Shown here: piece after piece, positions 21,549-32,070 of the stretch
Layout of the letters: each line of letters starts with the position of its first letter
How positions within the stretch are numbered: position 1 is the first letter of the stretch
NCBI GenBank assembly: GCA_037039685.1
Contig: JAWNGF010000013.1
Span: forward strand, 827,001-891,000
Length of the DNA stretch: 64,000 nucleotides
Direction: 5' to 3'
Source: Ceratobasidium sp. AG-K
Lineage: Eukaryota; Basidiomycota; Agaricomycetes; Cantharellales; Ceratobasidiaceae
Made by a program: the position numbers and the translations under genes
The notes under the pieces: model-generated
Told to the model about the DNA's origin: nothing
The model's input: the letters and a program-made list of their open reading frames with translations, nothing else
Databases searched by the model: none

Positions 21549-23142
21549 CAGTGCTGCAAAAAATCAATCAAAAAAACCATACATGGGTGGAGTTGGCCAA
21601 ATAGAAAGGCACATATAAGCTTACATAAGCTCAGGGTATAGCTGTGGCTACCCTTGCTTCCTTGCTACATCTGTGTGGCAGTTTGGTCTTGTTTGGTCTT
21701 GTGGCTGCAGAGATATGCAAACTTTGGCAAAACAGTTTTTGCAATCAATTGTTTGCAGGCTTGGCACTGATGTCATGTTACATCATGGTGACCTCATTGA
21801 TGATGTCAGTGGCACCCCCAGTTGTATATCTACCACCCTGCTCACCACCCAGGACTGCAGCACCCCTCCAGCTCTTGTCCTTCATGCCTAAGGCCATTTC
21901 CCCCTCCAAGCTTGTTTCTGTGCTTGCTAAGCTTGATGCTGGCCTCCGTCATGCTGAAATCTCTAGGACTACTGGAGTTAGTGAGGGACACATCTCTAAA
22001 CTGTGCAATATACACTGTCCCAACCTTCCTTGCAAATCCCCAGGCCATCCTCTCAAAGTCACCCCTGCTACAGCTCGCCACCTGGTTTGCTCTGTCACCA
22101 ATGGCAACTCTGCTACTGCTTCCTCTGTGGCTAGGACATACAGGACAGCTGAGGGGCACACTCTTAGCCATGAAACTCTCTGCCAGACACTGAAGGATGC
22201 TGGTTTAAAGGCCCAGAAGAAGGTTACAAAGCCCAAACTCCCTAAACATATCTGCAATGCTCAACTATCCTTTGCTTGTGCCCACCGCCACTGGACTCTC
22301 AAGGACTGGAAAGGGGTCATGTGGTCAGATGAGACCAAAATCAACTGCTGAGGGTCAGATGGCCAACAATGGGTGTGGATTAGGCCTTGCCAGGAGCTTA
22401 GTGATGCAGCTATCCAGCCCACAGCTTGCTCAGGTGGAGGGTCTATTCAGATTTGGGGCTGTTTTTGTTAGGATGGGCCTGGCTATGCTACCAAGATTGA
22501 AGACACAGTTACCAAGGAGGTCTATGTGGAGATTTTGGATGATGAGTTGATGCAGACTTTGGAGTATTATGGGAAGGAGGTGGAAGACATTATCTTCCAA
22601 CAGGACAATGCTCCTGCTCACAAGTCCAAATTGGCAACAAATTGGCTAGCTGACAATGGTTTTGAGGTCATGGAATGGCCTTCCAACTCCCCAGATCTCA
22701 ATCCAATTGAAAACTTATGGGGCATCATCAAAAGGAGGCTGGGGGAGCATGAACATCCTCCAAGGGGGGTTTTGGAGCTGTGGGAAAGGTTTCAGGTGGA
22801 GTGGGAGAAGGTGGAGCCAGAGATGTGTCAGAATCTGATCAGCAGCATGCCTAATAGGATGAGGGAGGTGATCAAGGCCAAGGGGGGTCCATTAACTACT
22901 GATTTTGTCTGACTTTGTTATCCATGTATGCCTTGCAAACAATTGATTGCAAAAACCTTTTTGCCAGATGTTGCATTTCTCCCCAACCACAGATCCAAAC
23001 AGGGCCAAACATGACTCATTTGGTAGCCAAAAAGCACAGTGACCTTGCATATGGCAACTGGCTGACATAATCCAACACATCATTCCCCAGCTGGCCTGCA
23101 CTACCTGCACATGGTTTTTGTGATTGATTTTTTGCAGCACTC
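21549..23142 (+). mobile_element. Tc1/mariner-type DNA transposon
   Basis: 1.59 kb bounded by inverted repeats of about 30 bp beginning (C/G)AGTGCTGCAAAAAATCA, with a TA dinucleotide at each end (21547-21548, 23143-23144). It sits inside the solo LTR H, which sits inside element C. It contains one transposase relic. Confidence 0.92.
21884..22912 (+). pseudogene. Tc1-family DDE transposase (two stops)
   Basis: One continuous frame of 343 codons, starting MPKAISPSKLVSVLAKLDAG. It has an N-terminal helix-turn-helix (DAGLRHAEISRTTGVSEGHI), then the catalytic segments MWSDETKIN, FQQDNAPAHKS and SPDLNPIENLWG, the D,D34E arrangement of Tc1/mariner cut-and-paste transposases. TGA at 22349-22351 and TAG at about 22470 interrupt it. 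The first follows a Cys codon and could derive from CGA. The frame is otherwise undamaged, so inactivation is probably by point mutation only. Start chosen at the ATG that gives the usual family length. Confidence 0.9.
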
Positions 23143-23315
23143 TATATGCTTGGAGGGCAAGCCTGTTAACGACACGGCTTGACCTCCTTTCCATAGGACT
23201 TGCCAATTACTATTCATCTATCTAAATCATTGCACTTCCTTAAGCTCTTGCACATTTGCAATTGAGCTTCTTAACTATAATTTTAGCTACCTAATTGTTG
23301 AGTCAGGACAAAATC

Positions 23316-25075
23316 CCTTTTTGGTTGGAAGTATTCCAGGTTTTTGTGATTGGTGAGGATTTTGAGTGGGATTTCTGAACCTTCCAGTAAATGACCCCAT
23401 TCTTTTAGAGCCTGTATTATTGCAAGCAATTCCTTGTTGAATATATCATAGTTGCATTCTGCAGGAGATAGTGACTTGGAGAGGAATGCTACAGGATGCA
23501 GTTTGTCTTCTATGCTTTTCTGGCTTAGGATGGCTCCAGTGGCAAAGTCTGGTGCATCACATTCTAGGAAGAATCCCTGGCTAACATCTGGTTGTATGAG
23601 GATTGGCACATTGATTAGGGCTTGTTTAAGGTTTTGGAACAATTTCTCTTCTTCTGGCCCCTATATCCATGGGTTCTCCTTTTGTAGCAGCTGATATAGG
23701 GGAAATGCCTGTTTTGAAAAACCTTCAATGAAGCATCTATGGCAATTCACAAAGCCCAGGAATTCTTGAACACCTTTTATGGAGTGTGGGGTTGACCAGT
23801 CCACTGCCTTTGTAATTTTTTCTGGATCTGCTTTGACCCCTTCACCACTAGCAATTATCCCCAAATACTTAACCCAGAGGCAAATAAATTCACATTTCTC
23901 CAACTGGTAGAACAGTTTATGGTGGCAAAGTCTTTTCAGTACTTCCCTGACATGTTAAATGTGGAGTTCTCTTGTCTTGGAAAAAATGAGGATGTTGTCT
24001 ATGTAGATGATAACAAATGCATCAAGAATGTCTTGGAAGATATCATTCATGGCATATTGGAACACAGCAGGGGCATTGCATTGTTCAAAGGGCATGACCA
24101 AGTATTTGAATAAACCATATTTTGTTTTAAGTGCTGACTTCCATTTGTCCCCTTCCTTGATCCAAACTAGGTTATAGCCAGATTTCAAGTCCAGGGTTGT
24201 GAAGAATTTGGCACCCCTCAATCTTTTGATAAGATTCTGAATGAGGGGTAGTGGATAGGCATTTTTAACAGTGTTGGTGTTCAGGGCCCTATAATCTTGA
24301 CACATGCAATGTTTTTTCTTCTTTTTGTCTACAAATAGGACTGGGGAACTATAGCAAGATTTGGAGGGTCAAATGAGACCTTTTTCTAGTTGTTCCCAAA
24401 GTAGTCTTTTCATTTGACATCTTTGCTTGGTCTGAGAGGATAAATTGGTCCTTTTATGGTTTTATTTTTGTCAATTGACTTGATTTTGAGGTTGTAGGGT
24501 CAATGAGGGGGTAATTCCATCACTTTGTCCTCTGAAAATACATCTGCATAGTTGCAAAATTCAATTAGAATGTCCTCAAGGGAAACATTCTCATTGTCTG
24601 GTCCACTTGGGATGCCTTCAAGAGCAGCAAACACATCCTCAACACCTCCAAGGTCTTCTAGGACATCTTCAAGGTGGTTTGAAGTCCCACCAACATTTCC
24701 CAGGATAACATTAGAAGAGGATAAACAGTTATTTGTACAGAAAGGAAAGTTAACTATTACATGTTTTTCATGCTAGTCTATAGATTGGTTGTGTAGCTTC
24801 AGCCAAGACATCCCTAATACAATGGTGTGCCTTCCTATATTGGCAACATTACATACCAAAGTTTCTGTGTGGCTACCTATGCTAAATTTGAATGTACCTT
24901 CAGAATCTACCAAGCCAGAACTAATATCTTGTCCATCCATGACTTTGAGTTGTTTAGGTTTTTGCTTTTTTGTAGTGGGTATAGAATATTTGTCAATTAG
25001 GTCCTTGTGAATGAAGCACAATGAGGCACCTGAGTTGATCATTGCCTGGGCATAGAATGGTTTCATATGGGTGGT
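23316..25075 (-). pseudogene. Element C protease, RT and RNase H
   Basis: Minus strand. The protease segment (24773-25066) has AMINSGAS, with the catalytic Asp replaced by Asn (AAC at 25034-25036), then IVLGMSWL. A linker of about 390 bp follows with no clear motif. RT starts near 24380 ([22 protein letters not shown]), with [10 protein letters not shown] and the catalytic box IIYIDNIL, where the second Asp is Asn (AAC at 23994-23996). RNase H follows with LECDAPDFATGAILSQK and TNHKNLEYFQPKRD, where the H insertion breaks it. Stops lie near 23660 and 23950. Both catalytic losses are what a CpG transition in GAC would give. Confidence 0.87.
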
Positions 25076-25210
25076 GTTTTCTTGGTAGGAGCACTACAAA
25101 TTGGATTGGCAGAGAAGTATATATTGAGGGGAGAAACATTATTTACAGAATAGATCTCCAATACATTGTCCATATTTGTATGTTCTGCAAGTGAATTAGG
25201 GCTCCTGCTA

Positions 25211-26183
25211 CTAATCACCTGACCTCATTTTCTGAATTGGAGCTAAGTTCAGCACCTTGACCCCAAAGAGGTTTTGATGGCTGTTAGTTGGCATAATGGC
25301 CTTTCCCACCACAAGTATTACAAACAATTGGCATTTTTCCTTTTCCAGCACCATCCAATTCCATGGGAGCTGGTCCCTTGTTGTCAGGTCTTGGGGTGAA
25401 GGTAGGGTTTGGTGCTGCTGGGTGATTATCCTTTTTAATATTTTTAAAGGTAGTTTCCCCAGTGGAACCATTGTTCCATTGGACTGTTGGAATCATATGG
25501 CACTTGGCATTTTGCACAATTGATTTGATAGTGCCTTTCTGAGCTCTACCATCTGCCCCTTGCATGTATACATTATCCCCAACAGTGAGTCTGTCTCTAG
25601 GGCCTACCCCCAGAGCTCCCAATGACAAAGCAGTAACAGCTTTGGAACCAGAGGAGGTGCCAGTGTGACTTTTGGTGGTGGAGGAATTATTCTGTGCCTC
25701 AAATTGTTCTAGGCACTGGTCCATCCTTAGAGCATTTTCAGCAAGTTCTTGCAATCCTAGATCAATGCGACTGTGATCAAAGTCATGTGCCAACAGGTGT
25801 GCTTGGATTTTGAGAGACAGGCCATCATAGAGGAAATTTCACAGCAACACTTTGTTGTATGCCAAATGTTGGGAATATGTCTGGAAGTTCTTGAAGTATT
25901 CTTGGATGGATTTTGTTTGTTTAAGGGACCTGAATTGGGCCCTATAATTTTCTGTCTTGTGTTGGACATTCCAGCAGGCATTGAATTGTACCCAGAAGGC
26001 ATTGACATCATGTAACCAATCTACTGGTTTATTTAACACAACATCTTCCTCAAGGTAGGGTTCCAGCCATTCATGTGCTTTGACTTCTAGGCAAGAAATG
26101 ATATAAGCAATTTGTTTGTCCACCATCAAGCAAGGGGATGTAACCCTGATGTAATGGGATATGGCCACTCTGAAAGAGGTAGC
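25211..26183 (-). pseudogene. Element C gag, central and C-terminal part
   Basis: Minus strand. From the X insertion the frame reads SFRVAISHYIRV, then the capsid-like core (YIISCLEVKAHEWLEPYLEE, QFRSLKQTKSIQEYFKNFQT). A frameshift lies near 25840. The next frame (25284-25793) carries ELAENALRMDQCLEQF, a basic middle part, and the zinc knuckle start CNTCGGKGHYAN followed by a stop in place of the last Cys. The upstream part lies at 28584-28930, beyond the X insertion. Confidence 0.82.
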
Positions 26184-28578
26184 TGTTATGGATACTGACT
26201 TCCATTGGTATCTAAACTTAGTCTAAACTCACTATACCCAAGGATCGGAAAATGTACAAGATATGTCTCGTTTTGTATCGCCTGTAACGAATGTGTTTCG
26301 ACTTGCATTGTATATACGAGAATGCGAATCGATACTTCTGATGTTTCTCTATCCGTCGTGACCTTCAGCAACTTGAACGACTCGGAATTCATTAAGTTAC
26401 AAATTGTTTAACTTTAATCAATTTGTACCTTCGTGAAATACAAGTATTTCTGGTATATTGTCTGACTTGCCGAACCGATCGACTTGATTTCATTTGCGCT
26501 CACTAACGCACAGCCTCGCACATGTATCGGCGGAGTTTCATGTATTTCCGTACAGCGGCTTTGGAGATATTCTCTTATCAGTGTTCAAATATTGATAGCC
26601 ACATGATCCATACTTTGAACACAGCATATCTCCACAACCACTGCATGGAATTGCACGATCAGACTTGCGTTGGAGTCGCACTGCCTTGCTCTATTTTCGT
26701 AGATAGTCTTTATTAAGTAGTTTCTGTGTTCTGGAAAGCTCTTGCAGAACGGCCACACATCTGGGAACCTGTAAATACCTAGACAGGGATATATCACTAG
26801 CTAGCATATATAGGTCCCCTAGCTGAAATGGAAAGGTCCTGTGTTTATACCAGTATGTAGCACCAACTGTGGTGAGCTGAGTGTATCTGGTGTCACATAC
26901 CCCCAGCTAGCATGCTCTAATGGCTATCTTGTGCTAGATTGCTGCTAGCTAGTGCTATATGATGCTAGCTGGTGCTAGCTGGTGCTAGGTACTGCTCTGG
27001 TCTGGGGGGACAAATATGGTAATGCACAGAACAATTTTGGACACAACTAAGCACTGACTAAGCAGTGGCTGTGCAAATTTGCCAAATGAAATATGTTGCA
27101 AATGCTTAGTCACATTGGCAATTTTGATCATACTTTTGAACCAGCCATGGGTTCCCTGTCCCCTGTGCACCAATGTGGCTAAATGCTACAAAATACCCCC
27201 AGGTGAGACAAGGGGGTGATGCAGGGGGGTGGGGAACAGGGGTAATTGAGCAGTCCAAGGGGGTCAAAGGGACTTGATCTCAAAGTCATGTGGAGCACTC
27301 TCAGATTGGCTAAATCATTTTCCAGAGGAGGAATTTCCAATTGTGCTAAATTTGGTCAGCAGATGCTCCTGATCTTTTTAACTACAGATCAACCACTCAA
27401 ACCTTATTTGGACCAGAAATAATTGCAAAAAAGGCGAAATACTTTCCCACAGCCGGGTTTTTTTGATGAAACATTACCTAATATGGACTAATTTGATGCA
27501 ACAATCAATTAGAATCCAGATTGATGCGCTTGATGTTCAACACCATTTCCCCTTGTAGACTTGCACAGGCACTGCTTAGTCAGTGCTTAGTTGTGTCCAA
27601 AATTGTTCTGTGCATTACCATATTTGTCCCCCCAGACCAGAGCAGTACCTAGCACCAGCTAGCACCAGCTAGCATCATATAGCACTAGCTAGCAGCAATC
27701 TAGCACAAGATAGCCATTAGAGCATGCTAGCTGGGGGTATGTGTCACCAGATACACTCAGCTCACCACAGTTGGTGCTACATACTGGTATAAACACAGGA
27801 CCTTTCCATTTCAGCTAGGGGACCTATATATGCTAGCTAGTGATATATATCCCTGTCTAGGTATTTACAGGTTTTCAGATGCATGCATAGCCACACTATG
27901 TGTGGAGTTTGTACCTTCAATATGTACTTTGAGCAGCACTGCATGATCTAACTATAGCTACAGAGCTATTCTTAGGCTACTCCACACTATCTAGTGGCCT
28001 GGAAATTCTAGTTAGAATATGTGCACTTGAGTATTCATACCTGTGCGCTCTAAGGTATATAAACTGGCCTCTGAGAGCCTCCAGAGATCACCTCTCAATT
28101 TACTTTCAGTACATCTTTACCAAGTTTATCACTTGTGTGACAGCTTTACAGCTTATTCTAAGACCTAAAGCAGTTCTCCCAATAACACTCCTTAATTGTT
28201 GAGTTTAACTCCAATTAAGTTGCAGTTGAGGTTGAGATAACTTTAAGAGGTCTACAGTAAGCACTAAGCACTGCACTACAGATACTTGTGTTAGAGAAGT
28301 ATATTAAGTATTAACTTGATTCTAGCAATCAGGGGGTATATCTTAAATACAACTCATAGGGAACCTTGCCTTGTAGCATTGCTCAAACAGTTGTAGCTTA
28401 AGTGTACCTCTACAGTTAAGAAAGATATATTGTCTTTAGTAACAAATACTGTTAGTAACAGCATATTAGTGCCCTCTGAGGATCTAGTAAAGTTTACTTT
28501 ACCCTCTGGCTCCATAAAGTTGTGATACAGACAAAGTATATTCTATACTTTATGACATATTTACACTGAACCATAACA
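26184..28578 (+). mobile_element. X-family solo LTR (contains a foldback element)
   Basis: Ends TGTTATGG...CCATAACA with the duplication GTAGC at 26179-26183 and 28579-28583. Removing it restores gag of element C (VDKILAT|SFRVAIS). Without the foldback element it is about 1.27 kb. A TATA-like tatataaac lies near 28056. The left 570 bp are rich in CpG, and the part after 27882 has almost none. Copies or fragments are at 1-829 and, reversed, at 62536-63001. I find no coding capacity. 'Solo LTR' is inferred from the ends, the duplication and the TATA box. Confidence 0.85.
26758..27881. mobile_element. Foldback element with ~320 bp inverted repeats
   Basis: The two arms, 26758-27077 and 27561-27881, are almost perfect inverted copies starting CATCTG(GG/AA)AACCTGTAAA. 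They enclose a 483 bp centre with no ORF. The arms contain repeated GCTAGCTGGT-like units. The empty site is present in the X copy at 1-829 (near 128-135), which proves a later insertion. The exact ends are blurred; CA could be a 2 bp duplication. Superfamily unknown. It is non-autonomous, MITE- or foldback-like. Confidence 0.85.
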
Positions 28579-28583
28579 GTAGC

Positions 28584-28930
28584 CAGAATTTTGTCCACAC
28601 TGCCAAATTTGGAAGGAGTCAACATTTTGAGATTTTTGGAAGTTCCTCCTGTTCCACCAGCCATGCTAGCAAGTGCAGCATTAATCTGGACTTTTACAGC
28701 ATCTAAAGCAGTAATGCTGTTGTCATGATTATTGAGTGCAACATTTGCTGTTGCTAGGTCCTGCACATTGGTATTTGTTTGGGTAATAGTTAGAGCCAAA
28801 TTCTTGTTTATGGACTCTAGTAACCCTTATATTGATTGCAGGCAGGTGAAGATATCTTTTGGGTTGGTGGGGATAATGAGTTGGGAAGGGTTGACTTGTT
28901 GCAGTTGAGGGCTGCAGGTGGATTGGACAT
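28584..28930 (-). pseudogene. Element C gag, N-terminal part
   Basis: Minus strand. It reads ...LQSI, a TAA near 28838, then GLLESINKNLALTITQTN and a probable coiled-coil stretch, LKMLTPSKFGSVDKILAT, joining 26183 across the X insertion. An ATG at about 28929 is in another frame, so the true start is uncertain. From 28931 to 29536 lies the element leader, in which I see no convincing coding sequence. Confidence 0.7.
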
Positions 28931-29536
28931 GGTGAAGAAAGGATTTATGCAGTAGCACTAAAGTTGATATCACTGGTGTCTTTGTAAAGAGAGAGGCACA
29001 GCAAAAAATGGGTGGACACAAAGGGGGACAAAAGCCTATAGTTTGCTTGGATATCCAACTCTAGCCTTTTTGGTTGAACAATTTCTTGACATGAGATCTG
29101 ATTTGTTTGTACCAAAGAAGTATATTTAGGCATATAGGTAGCAATAGGGTTCATCAACTGCTCTGGTCAAAGATGCATTCCCAAGGAGACACTTGACTTG
29201 GTACTTGGGTTTGGATGATGAGTGTTATGCAGTAAGCTTGTGCATTGCACACCTAGTGTTGGACTAACCTTATTAACTGATCAGCAAGCCGTGAACAGGT
29301 GTGATTCAGAGTAGGTTTGTAGCAAGTGGGTGATTCTGCTGTCTGAAGCTGCTTTAGCTTGCAAGAGGATCCTAATTGTGTTCACTGATGGCATATGCTA
29401 GCTTGAGCTTACTGGTCTATATCAGGTATAGCTCTGCAACTAGTGCAGTGTGCCCATTTTCCTGTGTATGGTCAATAATAAGTGGTGGGGAGAGGGGCAA
29501 CAACAAGGACAACAGCCAGGACTTGCTGATTTATGA

Positions 29537-29548
29537 AGAACTTGACCA
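29537..29548 (-). promoter_or_regulatory. Self-priming primer-binding site of element C
   Basis: On the minus strand TGGTCAAGTTCT begins two bases inside the 5' LTR. It is the perfect 12 bp reverse complement of AGAACTTGACCA, which reads on the minus strand at 29768-29757, 34 bp after TATATA (29802-29797). Same geometry as elements A and B. Confidence 0.78.
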
Positions 29549-29550
29549 AG

Positions 29551-30026
29551 TGTCAGAGCCTGGCAACGATGGAAGGATAATACTCAACACCTGAAGGGAT
29601 GAGCAAGGCCTCAAAGACAGTTTAGAGGTAGGTTGTGACAACATGCAGGAGTTGGAGTAAGGTGCACTTGGCTAAAGAGCCTGGGCAATGAGTAACTGCT
29701 AACCACAAAGGGTCTTTGGCTAGGTAGAGTTGGAATGGTACTTGTATTGAGTCAAGTGGTCAAGTTCTGAGGTTTAAGCCTCAAACTCTCCCATGTTATA
29801 TACAGGAAAGATGCCAAGACTTAGGGTCTGATGGTGTGATGTAGAATAATTGTATAATGGTATGATGGTGCAAGAATATTACTAAGTCTAAGTTACACAA
29901 CATTGAAGAGTTACAAAACAACTAGATGTTACATCACCTGACCATTGTTATCTCAAAAATGGTGCATATATCCAAATAAACTTGACTTAGAGAAACAACA
30001 TGGTCCTGATCCCTTGGGTCATGACA
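29551..30026 (-). repeat. 5' LTR of element C
   Basis: 476 bp, partner of 19194-19669. The target duplication CACAA follows at 30027-30031. Confidence 0.93.
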
Positions 30027-30031
30027 CACAA

Positions 30032-31700
30032 TAGTCTGTGTAAGGTTGAGGTAAACCTAAAACTCCTAAGGATTGATGGTTTCATACCAATTGGTGCAGG
30101 TGTCAATTGGTGTCCTTGGAATGCAGTTTTATTACCCTTGTGGCACTGCAATTTACTGGCCAGCCCAGAATTTCCCAGAACTTTCCTTCCACTCATTCAA
30201 GTATAAGAATACTTCTCATGTTCAGTAGATGTATTTCTGCCTACATACAAAGTTTTGCAGTTCTCAGCTTACTTAGCAACACCATCAGAGTGGATGTCTG
30301 GGGAGAGATTGTCTTCCATAGCATTGACAGCCAACTCAATAGTCACTTATTCAACCATTACTGCGTTCACTTGGTAAACTCATGTTCAAATATATCCCCA
30401 GTTTTATACATAACACAATTGATTTCCATATATAAGAGCTACAGCTTGTGGAGAAACCACCTGACAGTCTGGGTCACAACCTCCTGTGAGATCAAATTTC
30501 CCAACCACCCAACAAAATATCAGGGCATTCACACACTGATTTGCAGTGCACCAGGATGCACAATTTTGGAGGTTACCTGGATTCTGGTTCTCCCACTTGA
30601 TAATAGGAGCACTTGAATGAATCACATCAGTAGGCATCAGGTTGATGTTTGCCAACTTGGATTTGATCAGGAAGTTTGATGTAGGGGCTTGATAGATTCA
30701 ACATGTTGGGGCATCCAAAGAGGAGGGTCAGAAATTGTGTGCTTTGCTGGGAAGAAATCAAAACCAGCATATTCGCATTTTGTGTGGATTTTGTCTTGCT
30801 CTGCTGTGAATGTATTGTTTGACAGCAAACTCAAAGTTGAGTTGGATCCAGCTGTATTTTGGCAGCTTGTGGGCTGAACTTGTCCAATGTTGGGGATGCC
30901 TTTTGTGTTTCTAGGACTTGACTAAGCCAAGTCCACACTCCTGGGTCTCGATTGGGGTGAGTGTGTCCTCATGCATATGTTGGTTCTGTCCACAATCAGT
31001 GGGGGAAGGAGACTCAAGCAAATCCATTGGTTCCATTTTGCAAGCAAATCCAATGGATTTCCCTTGGGCTTGTAAGCACCAAATTTTGTATGCATCCTTG
31101 CTGGGATAAAGGAGCACCTTTGAGCACCAATGGCACAGCCACTTGGGTGCTCCCAAGTGCTCCTCTATCTAAGTGAGCATGCAGGAGCAAATTGGTGCTT
31201 GTTAGTGCCAGAGGATTTTGGTGATGCAATTTGCTTGTGTGTGCTTGCTTAGGTATAGAAGCACCAATTGCACAGCCATTTGGGCGCTCCTGAGTGCTCC
31301 TTTACCCAAACAAGCATGTATGAGCAACCCAGCACTCATTGGTTTCAGAGGATTTTGTTGATGGAGATTGAGGAAGAACTGGGATGAGAGGTATAATGGA
31401 GGTGATGGTGAAAGTCATAGTGCAAGCAGAGGTGCAAGGTCTCATATTGAGTCCTGATGGGCACTGTGACATGAAGTTGACCATGCTGCATGAATTTTGC
31501 CAAGGTTAAGTAATGTTTGAGCAACACCCAAGTTTGGTCCACCCAAGAGTGAGCTCAATGGAATCCCAAATGGCAGTTGGACAAATGGTTGTGTGGGCAC
31601 ACTCCACATGATGGGAGATTTTTGAGGGCACCAAGTTGCCCCACAACCACACCTTCATGGCCTTCTTGCCATCCAGGATTGGCATTTTTCATTCAGAGCT
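30032..31700. other. Unassigned stretch downstream of the TPR-CHAT gene
   Basis: By the CACAA junction this is the original 3' flank of the TPR-CHAT gene. Open frames here (for example 30107-30616 plus, 30404-30655 minus) show no motif I recognise and no supporting neighbour, so I call none of them. It contains two diverged direct repeats of about 115 bp (near 31108-31223 and 31251-31366), each with an internal GAGCACC...GGTGCTC-type hairpin. It may be a decayed element or an old gene. Confidence 0.5.
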
Positions 31701-31703
31701 GAC

Positions 31704-31982
31704 ATGTGGTTGTGGCAGCCTACCCCTGGTTCCTTGGGAAAGAGAGGGTGCATCCACCAGGAAAGCACTAATCATTGGGATAGGGAATGCAACTATGCTG
31801 GCAAGAATGCTGCAAAAGTGAGGTCCCATTTCTGGAGTTCTAGCCAAGAAGAAATCAGCACTCAGGAAAAATATGAACAAGTTGAAGAGGAGATTTGTGG
31901 AACAACCAATGCAGAAGAATCTACTGATGAATCTGACCAAGAAGAGTCAGAGGATTTCAAAGTAAGTCCCAGTCAGCCATAG
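31704..31982 (+). pseudogene. Gag zinc-knuckle remnant (element E region)
   Basis: The segment C..(Q)ESTNHWDRECNYAGKNA resembles the zinc knuckle 'C.HCGS..HWDREC' of some basidiomycete Ty3 Gags, with the second Cys lost. An acidic tail (EKYEQVEEEI, TDESDQEESEDF) follows. Pol sequence begins within 100 bp, so protease and RT must be deleted here. It may come from element E or from an element of another family joined to it. Confidence 0.5.
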
Positions 31983-32070
31983 AGAGGGAAGAAAAAGTAG
32001 AAGAAGACTCCAACTCCCCACAGGACCCAGGGACCTTTACATCTTCCAATCAGATAGAAGCAAATAGCCT

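Larger units (their letters stand above)
21322..23310. mobile_element. Solo LTR 'H' carrying a Tc1/mariner insertion
   Basis: Starts TGTTATGACATCATAACA (a near-perfect 18 bp palindrome) and ends GAGTCAGGACA. The 5 bp duplication AAATC is at 21317-21321 and 23311-23315. Removing it restores the pol frame of element C (QPKRD|LNQRQARW). Without the Tc1 element and its TA it is about 393 bp. I see no internal coding sequence, so I read it as a solo LTR. Orientation is not determined. Confidence 0.8.
19194..30026 (-). mobile_element. Ty3/gypsy chromovirus C (degenerate, with two nested inserts)
   Basis: LTRs of 476 bp (19194-19669 and 29551-30026; on the minus strand TGTCATGACC...GCTCTGACA) are flanked by the duplication CACAA at 19189-19193 and 30027-30031. 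The nested insertions are at 21322-23310 (with duplication AAATC) and 26184-28578 (with duplication GTAGC). Reading on the minus strand: LTR, primer site, leader, gag, protease, RT, RNase H, integrase, chromodomain, G-run, LTR. It has no ORF3: pol ends right at the G-run. Numerous stops make it dead. Confidence 0.95.

Noticed and set aside
26205..26411. Plus-strand frame in the X arm, also seen reversed at 62774-62980
   Set aside because: Repeated because the X arm is repeated; differences between copies do not look synonymous and no motif is visible.
26184..28578. X read as a second 5' LTR of element C
   Set aside because: It splits gag of C in frame with its own GTAGC duplication and has no similarity to C's LTRs.
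30107..30616. Open frame of 169 codons on the plus strand
   Set aside because: No recognisable motif, odd composition, no supporting context; a minus-strand frame overlaps it equally well.
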